This document shows positions 9,021 to 17,153 of a stretch of 50,460 bases of DNA, piece after piece. Under the pieces are notes generated by a model. It was not told the origin of the DNA. It was given only the letters and a program-made list of their open reading frames with translations, and made no database searches. Position numbers and translations under genes: made by a program. Origin of the DNA: an uncultured Lachnospiraceae bacterium (GTDB lineage Bacteria > Bacillota > Clostridia > Lachnospirales > Lachnospiraceae); NCBI GenBank assembly GCA_949948715.1, contig CATLGW010000017.1, positions 1 to 50,460 on the forward strand, read 5' to 3'. How positions within the stretch are numbered: the stretch's first letter is position 1; every line of letters begins with the position of its first letter.

Positions 9021-9056
9021 CGGGCATAAGCCGGGGGAACCCCCGACTTATGCCCG
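9021..9056 (-). terminator. Strong two-part hairpin after the VWA gene
   Basis: CGGGCATAAG at 9021-9030 pairs with 9047-9056. Inside, after one mismatch, CGGGG/CCCCG extends the stem. It starts 7 bp past the VWA gene stop. There is no immediate U-tract on the minus strand. It probably separates the VWA gene from the downstream lipoprotein gene. Confidence 0.5.
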
Positions 9057-9062
9057 CGCGGC

Positions 9063-12000
9063 TCAATAGACGCCGGAAAAATCAACCTCAAAGTCAACGT
9101 AGGTCAAAAAGGGCCTGTACGCCCCGTTAAATCTGGTGTAATGCTGCAGAGTATACCAGTCTATAAATCCATAAGCAACCGAAAGGTCATCGGAATCCAG
9201 GCCGAAATTGTCATAATAATGAAACCTCAGGGTCCCCGAATACCTGCTTCCGTCCCTCTCGAAATCCGTTATGGTCACGGTATATCCGCTGAAATCATGG
9301 ATGGTGATTCCAAGGCCGTTAACCCGGTCGCTCCACTCGTTCATATATGCCTTAGGAATGGTCCGTAAATACTCCTTTGTGACGTCTGAATTCAAATCAT
9401 ATTCCAGCGCCTTCACATTGGCCCCATTATTGGTCAGGTGATCCGTCACAAACTTCATAATGGACATATAGGCATAGGTCACTCTGTCGTGGGCCCTCAC
9501 CGCCGCAGTCAGATCCCCGTTGGAATAGCTTCCCCCCGCTCCGCTCTTAAAGCGGGCCATCATCTCAAAGGCGGCATTTTTAACCCCTTGATCCGCAGCC
9601 AGGGTGGCAGCCTGGAACAGAGTCCCCATCTCCCCCCACATCATCCACTCGGGAGTAACCGGGGCATCCAGCATCCAGAATCCGTCCACAGCCAACAGGC
9701 CGGCATAGTCCTTGTCATTGTACTCCATGTCCTCCGCCACGGTTCCGTCCGGATTCTTTCCCTCCTCATGGTTCGATCTGTACAGCAGCACATCGCCTAT
9801 CACATCCGGAACCAGCGGATAGGGGTCGTTCTTGTCGTCCATGCCGTCGCCGTCCGTGTCCGCCACGGTGGGATTGGATTTCATCCGCACATAGACCCTG
9901 TCGCCTGTCTTTGTGACGGTGAGCTCCTCTCCGTCTGTCAGCCCGTCCCCGTCGGAATCCGCCGCCAGATAGTTTATGCCCGTGAGACTCACCCCGGTGC
10001 CAAGGCGCAGATTGCCCTTGGCCATTTCCTTCTCATAATAGTCGCAAATTCCGTCGCCGTCACTGTCCTTCACAAAATCGGACTCGTCTGCGATCAGTTC
10101 GAAAATCCCGTTCAGTTCCTCCGCCCGGGAGGCATGGTAGTACGCACCGCCGGTTCCCTCGGCCATGGCGCTTAATACTCCCGTGGAAACGCTGTCCCCC
10201 AGTCCCACCGTATAGATCACGATCCCCAGCTCCTTTGCCGCCTCGGTACAGAACGGGTCATAGCTGCCATCCCCGTCCGTCAGCATCACGATATACTTAA
10301 CCTTATCCGAGCCGTCATATCCCTCCCCCCCAAAGAGCTCCAGGGCTGCCAGAATACCGCAGGACAGATCGGTTCCGCCATCGCTGTCAATTGAGTCCAC
10401 CGCCCCGTACAGAATGTCCTTCTGATTGGTAAAGCCCGAACACACCACCGCCACATCGTCAAAATCTACCACCGCCGCCAAATCCTGCTCCGTCAGACGG
10501 TCAATGAAGCCTCTCGTCACCTGCTTGCGGTTGTCCGACGGATCATTGAAGGTCATGCTGCCCGAGGAATCCAGCACAAACGCCACATCGATCCCCTGGA
10601 AGGTCTCCCCGGGCTCCTCCTCATACAGAAGGTCGTACTCCCACACCATTTCGTACTTGTAAGAATTCAGCACGATATATTTGGAAAAATGCGTCACCCC
10701 GGCACTCAGCACATTGCCCTCCAGAGTCTGACCCTCCACCTTCTCCAAGAGCTGCGTCTCCTCATTAAACCAATAGATGGCGGGCTGAAAATTTTCCTCC
10801 TCAAACAATTCCGGAGCCAACTCAAAGGACAGTGTAGCCTCGCCGAATTCACCGATCTCATTGAAGCTGAAGGCGCTGTCAATATATCCGGGAATGCTCT
10901 CGTCCGCCAGCAGGCCGTCGGTGACCTCATTCATGTAAAACCCGTTGACCTGATCCGCAGCCACCCCCGTCAGTTCTATGGACGGAACCGCCAGCAGACC
11001 CTCGTCCTCCCAGACCTCCCTGTAGTCAAAGACCTCCTCGGGTGTAAGGGGATCACTGCCGATCTCAATCTCCCTGGCGTCAGGGATCCCGTCTTTGTCC
11101 GTGTCGGCAGCCAGAGGATCCGTCAAATATACCAACACCTCGTCGCCGTCCGATAAACCGTCTCCGTCCGTATCAGCGTCCCACAGAGAGGTCCCCAGCT
11201 CATACTCCCTTCTGTTGATCAGACCGTCCCCGTCGCTGTCCTCGTCCCCGTCCGCGACCCCGTCTTCATTTGAATCTGCCAGGAGGGGCGAAAGGCCCTG
11301 GGCCAAAAGCTCCACCCGGTCAGGAAGCCCGTCCCCGTCCGTATCGCTCTTTGTGGGATCCGTTCCCAGCAGCTCCTCCAGATAATCCGGAATGCCGTCC
11401 CGGTCGGTGTCCGCCCCGGTGTCGACCCCAAGCCTTCTCACATTCTCCTCCGCAAAATTTACAATGATGTATTCCTTTGTCAGTCTGTCCCCGCCGCGCA
11501 GTCCGGCCGTGACCGTCAGGACATTGCCGCCATAACCGAATCCCGCGTCCGGCGCGCTCCATACCTCCGCCGCATCCACGGTTCCCTCCTGCAGCGTTTC
11601 TCCCCGGTAATTCCTGATCCCATAGGTAAATTCCTCTATCAGGCCCACGCCGGAGGCTGTGCCGGAAATACCGGGCAGTTCCCGGGAGAGAATGTAAAAA
11701 TCTCCGTCCTCGCTCTCATGGAATTCCATACCGGACACATCCAGCGCAAAATCCACCGCGGTAGCCCCGTCGTAAGAGACAACGGCATACAGGGCGATGT
11801 TCTCGGAATCTACGGCGATATTTTTAGAGACGGAAGCTTCCTGTCTTCCCACGGAAGCCGCCCGGACCTCCAGACCGTTTCCCGCCAGGAAAGCCCCCGA
11901 CAGCGCCGTGCACAGAAGCAGTGACAAAAGCCTGCGCCCCCTTTTGCTCCGAATGCCCGTAAAAAGAAGCACTGCCAGGGCCCCGCAGAAGACAATCCCT

Positions 12001-12431
12001 GCCCCCAGGGCATATTTTTCCGAAGGCTCCGCCGTGGCGGTTTTGGGACTTATGTACGCCGTCCCCGACGTGCTCTCCGTCTCTTCCCCGTCGTCCTTCC
12101 CCGAGGCATATGTATAGACAACCGACAGCGCTGCGGTTTCTCCCGGGGAGAGTTTCGCGACCGTTTTCTCCGCCTCCGTCCCTTCCGTTAACTGGCAGGG
12201 CTCAGGAACCAGACATTCCAAGGATACATTGCTGATTTCGAAGTCATTCCTGTTCGTCACCGCAAAGGTAACTTCAATCCGTTCCTCCGCGCGGTAGCTC
12301 TCCCGGTCCGTGGTCAGGGAAAGCTCCAGCCCGTCCTGTAACTGCCCCTCCGCACAACAAGGCATTATATCCGCGCCAAATCCCAGGGTAAAAACAAAAA
12401 TCCATGCCAAAAGCTTCTTCCATACTCTCAT
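9063..12431 (-). CDS. Large secreted VWA-domain protein with thrombospondin type-3 repeats and two export signals
   Basis: A 1122-residue protein. Residues 1-25 are a signal peptide. About 30-120 is a CARDB-like beta-sandwich (SYRAEERIEVTFAVTNRN). Near 127 comes SPKTATAE, a hydrophobic stretch and RSKRGRR, which resembles a wall-sorting tail. This is followed at once by a second signal-like segment (RRLLSLLLCTALSGAFLAG, ending VRAA). Calcium-binding DxDxDG repeats fill about 337-465. A VWA domain runs from about 615 to 790 with MIDAS D621 (LDSSGSM), and more DxDGDG repeats lie at about 784-864. A C-terminal domain of about 250 residues is unrecognised. It is probably a metal-dependent adhesin. 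The start at 12431 is supported by GGAGGGG upstream. No terminal sorting signal is seen. Confidence 0.85.
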   Translation of the reverse strand: MRVWKKLLAWIFVFTLGFGADIMPCCAEGQLQDGLELSLTTDRESYRAEERIEVTFAVTNRNDFEISNVSLECLVPEPCQLTEGTEAEKTVAKLSPGETAALSVVYTYASGKDDGEETESTSGTAYISPKTATAEPSEKYALGAGIVFCGALAVLLFTGIRSKRGRRLLSLLLCTALSGAFLAGNGLEVRAASVGRQEASVSKNIAVDSENIALYAVVSYDGATAVDFALDVSGMEFHESEDGDFYILSRELPGISGTASGVGLIEEFTYGIRNYRGETLQEGTVDAAEVWSAPDAGFGYGGNVLTVTAGLRGGDRLTKEYIIVNFAEENVRRLGVDTGADTDRDGIPDYLEELLGTDPTKSDTDGDGLPDRVELLAQGLSPLLADSNEDGVADGDEDSDGDGLINRREYELGTSLWDADTDGDGLSDGDEVLVYLTDPLAADTDKDGIPDAREIEIGSDPLTPEEVFDYREVWEDEGLLAVPSIELTGVAADQVNGFYMNEVTDGLLADESIPGYIDSAFSFNEIGEFGEATLSFELAPELFEEENFQPAIYWFNEETQLLEKVEGQTLEGNVLSAGVTHFSKYIVLNSYKYEMVWEYDLLYEEEPGETFQGIDVAFVLDSSGSMTFNDPSDNRKQVTRGFIDRLTEQDLAAVVDFDDVAVVCSGFTNQKDILYGAVDSIDSDGGTDLSCGILAALELFGGEGYDGSDKVKYIVMLTDGDGSYDPFCTEAAKELGIVIYTVGLGDSVSTGVLSAMAEGTGGAYYHASRAEELNGIFELIADESDFVKDSDGDGICDYYEKEMAKGNLRLGTGVSLTGINYLAADSDGDGLTDGEELTVTKTGDRVYVRMKSNPTVADTDGDGMDDKNDPYPLVPDVIGDVLLYRSNHEEGKNPDGTVAEDMEYNDKDYAGLLAVDGFWMLDAPVTPEWMMWGEMGTLFQAATLAADQGVKNAAFEMMARFKSGAGGSYSNGDLTAAVRAHDRVTYAYMSIMKFVTDHLTNNGANVKALEYDLNSDVTKEYLRTIPKAYMNEWSDRVNGLGITIHDFSGYTVTITDFERDGSRYSGTLRFHYYDNFGLDSDDLSVAYGFIDWYTLQHYTRFNGAYRPFLTYVDFEVDFSGVY

Positions 12432-12465
12432 TTGTTCCCCTCCTTTTACACAATTCTTTGGTTGC

Positions 12466-12494
12466 AATATATATAAACACCATAAAAGCCACAA
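12466..12494 (-). promoter_or_regulatory. Promoter of the VWA-domain gene
   Basis: On the minus strand, TTGTGG (12494-12489) and TATATT (12471-12466) are 17 bp apart, about 35 bp before the ATG at 12431. Confidence 0.55.
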
Positions 12495-12719
12495 TGGGCT
12501 CTAACGGTGATATCCCCCACTATATCCGATATGTCCCCGATACACACTCCCGCTGAGTAAGTTAATAATATAGTAACATACTGTCATCGCCGAATCAAGA
12601 ACGGAATTGGTACTTTTTTCCCTCCGGGCGCAAAACGCCTTCCCGGCTTCCCCGCCCATTGCCATCTCCCCTCAAAAAGGGTAAAATACTGTTGTACGCC
12701 GCTGCCGCAAGCGGCAAGA

Positions 12720-12741
12720 TGTAAGAAACTTGTAAGAAACA
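12720..12741 (+). promoter_or_regulatory. Tandem 11-bp direct repeat, probable response-regulator box
   Basis: TGTAAGAAACT (12720-12730) is followed directly by TGTAAGAAACA (12731-12741). Head-to-tail repeats with an 11-bp period are the usual target form for dimers of OmpR/PhoB-family regulators. The box is 105 bp upstream of such a regulator gene, which suggests autoregulation. Confidence 0.5.
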
Positions 12742-12846
12742 CCCCCTGTCTTCTGTAAAAAAATACCCTTATGCTGATTACAGCTCAAAGGTTCGGTACG
12801 GCTTTCTCGGGCGAGACGCCCGCGGGCCGCGGAAAGGAAAGGCGAT

Positions 12847-13557
12847 ATGTGTGATTGTGTGCTGGTCGTGGACGACGACAGAGAGATTGTGAAGGCCATC
12901 GGAATTTTGCTGGAGGGGGAAGGTTATCAGGTGCTGAAAGCCTACGACGGACTGCAGGCTCTGGACATCCTGGCTTCCCGCCCGGTGAGACTGGTGCTCA
13001 TCGATGTGATGATGCCCAGGCTGGACGGACTCTCCGCCGTGATGCGCATCCGAGAGAAGCTGAACATCCCCATCATCGTCCTGAGCGCCAAGAGCGAGGA
13101 CACCGACAAGGTGCTGGGCCTGTCCATGGGGGCGGACGACTATGTGGCCAAGCCCTACAATCCAAACGAGCTGGCGGCCCGGGTGAAAAGCCAGCTCCGC
13201 AGATATACCCTTTTGGGGGATATCCATGCAGGGAACAATGTCGATGAAATCAAGAACGGACGTCTGCTCTACCGCACGGAGGAAAAGACCCTCTACGCGG
13301 ACGGCGAGCCCGTCAAGCTCACCGCCACGGAGACAAAGATCGTGGATCTTCTGATGCACAACTTGGGCCGGGTTTTCCCGGCGGAGGAGATCTACCGCCG
13401 CGTGTGGGAAGAGGACGCTTACGCTTCGGAAAACACCGTGATGGTGCATATCCGGCGCATCCGCGAAAAGCTGGAGCTGAATCCGAAGGAGCCAGAATAT
13501 TTAAAGGTGGTGTGGGGCATTGGATACAAAATGGAAAAACAGGAAAAAAATCATTAG
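12847..13557 (+). CDS. OmpR/PhoB-family response regulator
   Basis: A 236-residue DNA-binding response regulator. The receiver domain (1-120) has the acidic pocket VVDDDRE, phospho-acceptor D53 in LVLIDVMMPRLDG, and the conserved Lys in YVAKPYNP. The winged-helix domain (about 135-232) contains LTATETKIVDLLMHN, ENTVMVHIRRIREKLE and the closing VWGIGYKME. The next gene, a histidine kinase, starts inside its last codons (38-nt overlap), so the two are translationally linked partners. The tandem 11-bp repeat upstream may be its own site. The divergent VWA gene shares the same intergenic region and is a plausible target. Sequence style is close to the VanR-like group. Confidence 0.93.
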   Translation: MCDCVLVVDDDREIVKAIGILLEGEGYQVLKAYDGLQALDILASRPVRLVLIDVMMPRLDGLSAVMRIREKLNIPIIVLSAKSEDTDKVLGLSMGADDYVAKPYNPNELAARVKSQLRRYTLLGDIHAGNNVDEIKNGRLLYRTEEKTLYADGEPVKLTATETKIVDLLMHNLGRVFPAEEIYRRVWEEDAYASENTVMVHIRRIREKLELNPKEPEYLKVVWGIGYKMEKQEKNH

Positions 13558-15943
13558 TTTTACGGCTTTCTTCGTCGGGGCAAGCCTGACGCTTCTAAGC
13601 GTCGTGGAGCTGCTTCAGAAATGGCCCGGGGGAAACCCTGTGGATTACTTAAAACAGGCTCAACAGGATGATTACCAGCTAAGCCGCCGGTTTCGCAGTT
13701 ATATCGGCGACCGCCTGGCGACCTTCTTAGCCATGTCCACCAATTCTTTTGCGGACGAATATTACGGCGACTATTATTACGATAACTATTACTCCTACGG
13801 TTATATGGATTCCCAGGAAGCGCTTCCTCCACAGCTTTGGGAGGAACGCCTCCTGGCGGTGCAGGAGGAAGGCGCCGTCTCCGCGGTAGAGGGCTGGGAC
13901 ACGGGGTGGGAGAATTACCTGAATCGGGCTTGGGAATACGACATGGAGGACTGGGAGAATTACTCCTCCCCGGACCGTCCTCTCACGGAGGAGCAAAAAG
14001 AAGAACTGATACAAAAATATGAGGAATGGAAGAAGGACGTGGCCCAAAAATACCATGAGAGCATCAAGGCCGACCAGAATCTTCTCTACGCCATCCTGCA
14101 CGACGGCGAGCTTCTGTATTCCAATTCCGATCTGTTAAAGACCGACGGCAGTATGGAGACTCCGGAGGGCTACAATTTCTTTCTGCGGTATGAGAACGGC
14201 CAGGTGCGGATCTCAAAGGACGGCGCAGAGCTGGATGTATACGGCGACGGCTTCTATCGGGCGGACAGTCAGTGGTATGTGCCGGGCTACCGAAATTTCC
14301 AGGCAGACGAGGAAATGATGAAATCCGTGGTCTGCATCGCCGTGGCAGAGGAGCCTATCCTGTACTCCGAGATCTCCTACGGACAAAGCGGCTACAGGCA
14401 GCTTGACAACGCCCTGTATTGGATGTGGAATAACAGCAGGGAGCGGCAGATGGGCCTGCGCCGGGATTTGTGCTGCCTGGCCGCAGGCATGGCCCTTCTG
14501 TTCCTCTCCCTCCTGAACAGAAAATCCCTCAGAGAAGCAATTCGTTCTCTGGCCGGACTGCAGGGGAAAATATGGCTGGAGCTTCGGGTACTGTTCTTTT
14601 TCGCCCTGATCCTCTTCCTCCTTGTGAGCTATGTCCGGTCGGACTACGGATACGGCCTGTGGCAGGAGCTGATCTGGCAGTACGAGTGCGGCGCGGAGTA
14701 CGGCTATCTCACGGAACAGCTCCTGTCAGATCTCCCCGCCTGCTTATGGCTGACCGTCTTCTGGGGAGCCTGGCTGGCGGTAAATGACTTCAGGTACAAT
14801 AAAAAACCTTGGAAAAACAGCCTGGCCCGGAAGCTGTACGCCGCCTTCACGGCAAAAGAACTGCGCCTTCCCCTGGCCCGGAAGGCGGCCCACCGGAGCA
14901 CCGCCGCTTTCGCCCTGGCCGGCGTCTATGTGCTGCTTATGCTTTCGGAGGCGCTGCTCTTAGGCCACCAGAGAGGCCTCGGGGCCAGATGGAGCTTCAC
15001 GGTACTGGTTCTCCTGGAGACGGGAGGCTTCTTCCTGGCAGAGTATCTGCTCTGCCTGAAAAACATGGAGACCGCCAGAGATATGGAGGCCCTCTCCCGC
15101 CGTGTGGAGGACATCAGAAACGGTAATTTTGACACCAAGGATTGCACGGTCCCCCACAGGGAGGACGGCACGCCCTCCCTGGCGGGTCACGACCTGGAAC
15201 AAATCATGGCGCAGCTTGAGGATATCCGCTGCGGCATGGCCAGGGCGGTGGACGATCAGATGAAAAGCGAGCGCATGAAGGTGGAGCTCATCGCCAATGT
15301 GTCCCACGACATCAAAACTCCCCTGACCTCCATTATAAGCTACGTGCAGTTTTTGAAGGAGGAGGAAGGACTGCCGGAGCACGTGCGGGATTATGTTAAG
15401 ATACTGGACGAGAAATCCCAGCGGCTCAAAAACATGGTGCAGGATGTGTTCGCCGTGAGCAAAGCGGCGTCCGGGGAACTGCCCATGCACATGGAAGAGC
15501 TGGATTTTGGCAAGCTTCTGCGCCAGACCCTGGCGGACATGGGGGAACAGATCGAGCACAGCCCCGTGACCTTCCGCACAGAGATACCCGACATCCCGGT
15601 GATGATCCTGGCGGACGGCCAGCGAATGTACCGCGTGTTCCAGAATCTGTTCCAGAACGCCCTGCAGTACTCCCTGGCGGGATCCCGGGTATATGTGACC
15701 CTGCGCAGGGACGGAAATCTGGCTGTGGCCAGTGTGAAGAACGCCTCCCAAAGCGAGCTGGCGGAGGATATGAACTTCGCCGAGCGCTTCACCAGGGGAG
15801 ACCAGAGCCGGACGGACGGCGGCAGCGGGCTGGGACTGTCCATCGCCCAGAGCTTTACCGAGGCCTGCGGCGGAAAATTTGGTCTGGAGACCAACGCGGA
15901 TTTGTTTGTAGTGACAATCTCCTTTGTCACACTGGAGATATAA
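13520..15943 (+). CDS. Membrane sensor histidine kinase with tyrosine-rich sensor loop
   Basis: An 807-residue sensor kinase. One membrane segment (about 10-28) precedes an extracytoplasmic loop of about 280 residues. The loop is unusually rich in Tyr, Asp and Glu near 70-95 (DEYYGDYYYDNYYSYGYMD). Several more membrane segments lie between 315 and 520. A HAMP-like linker follows, then a HisKA domain with H596 (VSHDIKTPLTS). The ATPase domain has NLFQNALQYS (N box) and GGSGLGLSIAQ (G box). It should phosphorylate the upstream regulator. The likely start is TTG at 13520, inside the regulator gene, with AGGTGG about 10 bases before it. The many membrane helices suggest it may sense a membrane or transporter state. 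A strong terminator follows. Confidence 0.9.
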   Translation: MDTKWKNRKKIISFTAFFVGASLTLLSVVELLQKWPGGNPVDYLKQAQQDDYQLSRRFRSYIGDRLATFLAMSTNSFADEYYGDYYYDNYYSYGYMDSQEALPPQLWEERLLAVQEEGAVSAVEGWDTGWENYLNRAWEYDMEDWENYSSPDRPLTEEQKEELIQKYEEWKKDVAQKYHESIKADQNLLYAILHDGELLYSNSDLLKTDGSMETPEGYNFFLRYENGQVRISKDGAELDVYGDGFYRADSQWYVPGYRNFQADEEMMKSVVCIAVAEEPILYSEISYGQSGYRQLDNALYWMWNNSRERQMGLRRDLCCLAAGMALLFLSLLNRKSLREAIRSLAGLQGKIWLELRVLFFFALILFLLVSYVRSDYGYGLWQELIWQYECGAEYGYLTEQLLSDLPACLWLTVFWGAWLAVNDFRYNKKPWKNSLARKLYAAFTAKELRLPLARKAAHRSTAAFALAGVYVLLMLSEALLLGHQRGLGARWSFTVLVLLETGGFFLAEYLLCLKNMETARDMEALSRRVEDIRNGNFDTKDCTVPHREDGTPSLAGHDLEQIMAQLEDIRCGMARAVDDQMKSERMKVELIANVSHDIKTPLTSIISYVQFLKEEEGLPEHVRDYVKILDEKSQRLKNMVQDVFAVSKAASGELPMHMEELDFGKLLRQTLADMGEQIEHSPVTFRTEIPDIPVMILADGQRMYRVFQNLFQNALQYSLAGSRVYVTLRRDGNLAVASVKNASQSELAEDMNFAERFTRGDQSRTDGGSGLGLSIAQSFTEACGGKFGLETNADLFVVTISFVTLEI

Positions 15944-15992
15944 CCGGAGAGACACCGGCGATACAAAGCACATCTGAAAACAAACAAAAGGG

Positions 15993-16027
15993 AATCGGCG
16001 GAGCTTTCAAAACTCCGCCGATTTTTT
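15993..16027 (+). terminator. Intrinsic terminator of the two-component operon
   Basis: An 11-bp stem (AATCGGCGGAG / CTCCGCCGATT) with a 9-nt loop ends in a run of T (16022-16027). The T-run overlaps the stop codon of the converging DUF3737 gene, so the stem may act in both directions. Confidence 0.88.
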
Positions 16028-16904
16028 ACTCGCCGCCAATTTTTGACTCACCGGCCCTCTCCTTACGAATCAATACCTCCCCGGTGCACTCCATCACGGG
16101 AGCCTCCCTTATAATCTCTCCCACGCTGTCCGCGGTGATCACGCCGGACCTGGGGTTCTTCACGGAGAGAATATGCCCCCTCACGTCCGCCTCCACGTCG
16201 GAATACTCAAAGGCCAAATCCGTGCCCTCCATGGTACAGTTTACCAGCTTCAAATCCTTACAGTAGCACAGAGGCTGCGTCCCGATGATTTTGCAGTCCA
16301 CAAGGGTCAGCCCCTCGGAGAACCAGCCCAGGTACTCTCCCCGCACGACGCTGTTTCTCACCGTCACGTTTTTGCTGTGCCAGAAGGCGTCCTTGGTGTC
16401 CAGCTCACAGTCGGTTATGTCCAGTTTATCTATGTATTGAAAGGAATACTTTCCCCGCATCTTCACCCGGGAAAGCGTCACGTCCCGGCTGTCAAAGAAA
16501 AGGTACTCCGAAGTAATATCCGTGTCCGAGAGCGAAATATCCGAGGATTTCCACCCGAACTCCTGGGAATCGATGCGGCATCTCTCTATGCGGATTCCGT
16601 CGCACTCCCGCACCGCCTTGATGCCCCTCAGCTCACAGTCTCTGATCACGCCCTCCTGAGCGTACCAGATAGCCGCCCGGGTCCTCTCATCCATTGCGGA
16701 CCCCTCCATCACAAAGCCGTTCACATGCCACAGAGGATAGCGCAGAGAAAAGCGGCATCCGTAGACCCCGATGCCGCGGGCCTCCTTCAGGACGGATTCC
16801 CCGTCCGCCGGACCGTCGAAGACACAGCCCCTCACGTCCGTCTCCTGCAAATGATAAAGCGCTCTCTCCTCATCAAACTGTCTGTTCGTGATATTTTCTC
16901 TCAT
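16026..16904 (-). CDS. DUF3737-family beta-helix protein
   Basis: A 292-residue cytosolic protein whose sequence is built from short repeating strands, typical of a right-handed parallel beta-helix. Examples are VIRDCELRGIKAV, VTLSRVKMRGKYSF, LDITDCELDTKDAFW and VRNSVVRGEYLGW. The beginning (ITNRQFDEERALYHL) and the late LAFEYSDVEADVRGHILSVKNP match the DUF3737 family as I know it. The biochemical role of the family is not established. I choose the ATG at 16904 since family members start just before the ERALY element; GGCAGG lies nine bases upstream. A longer in-frame reading to 16982 is less likely. It converges with the histidine kinase at a shared terminator. Confidence 0.8.
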   Translation of the reverse strand: MRENITNRQFDEERALYHLQETDVRGCVFDGPADGESVLKEARGIGVYGCRFSLRYPLWHVNGFVMEGSAMDERTRAAIWYAQEGVIRDCELRGIKAVRECDGIRIERCRIDSQEFGWKSSDISLSDTDITSEYLFFDSRDVTLSRVKMRGKYSFQYIDKLDITDCELDTKDAFWHSKNVTVRNSVVRGEYLGWFSEGLTLVDCKIIGTQPLCYCKDLKLVNCTMEGTDLAFEYSDVEADVRGHILSVKNPRSGVITADSVGEIIREAPVMECTGEVLIRKERAGESKIGGE

Positions 16905-17043
16905 TATAATAAACCTGCCTTTCCCGCAATCCGCGACATTAACCCTGCCCTCCGCAAATTCCGCCGCCAAAAGCCGGTCCACGCTCTGCCCTACAGTATA
17001 CCAAAACCCCCCAAAAAATACCAGTCCTTTCCCGGCTCAGAAA

Positions 17044-17084
17044 TGATGCAAAAATGATTGAAATTTGATGCACCTTTTGATGCA
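17044..17084 (+). promoter_or_regulatory. Four phased TGATGCA-type direct repeats
   Basis: TGATGCA occurs at 17044, 17066 and 17078, with the variant TGATTGA at 17055, so the spacing is 11, 11 and 12 bp. All four face the same side of the helix and lead into the probable -35 region of the VIT-VWA promoter. This is the form of a multi-dimer activator site. The binding protein is unknown. Confidence 0.6.
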
Positions 17085-17104
17085 TTTGTGTCGTAAGGTA
17101 CAAA
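17077..17104 (+). promoter_or_regulatory. Probable promoter of the VIT-VWA/exosortase operon
   Basis: TTGATG (17077-17082) overlaps the last direct repeat and is 16 bp from TACAAA (17099-17104). The weak boxes fit an activator-dependent promoter. GGAG lies six bases before the ATG at 17154. Confidence 0.4.
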
Positions 17105-17153
17105 TAGAGAATGTTCCACCCATCAGTCAATACCCAAAGAAACGGAGAAAGCT

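Larger units (their letters stand above)
12432..12846. other. 415-bp divergent intergenic region between the VWA gene and the two-component system
   Basis: It holds the VWA promoter at its left end and, to the right, an 11-bp tandem direct repeat (12720-12741). A small GC-rich stem, CGGGCG-AGA-CGCCCG (12808-12822), precedes the regulator's ribosome site GGAAAGG. Between about 12500 and 12700 I see no coding sequence and no other clear signal. Confidence 0.6.

Noticed and set aside
12432..12494. N-terminal extension of the VWA protein to 12494
   Set aside because: The extra 21 residues cover the promoter boxes, and the ribosome site GGAGGGG points to 12431, after which a normal signal peptide begins.
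12808..12822. Terminator before the response regulator
   Set aside because: The CGGGCG-AGA-CGCCCG stem has no U-tract and lies just before a ribosome site; it is more likely a leader structure.
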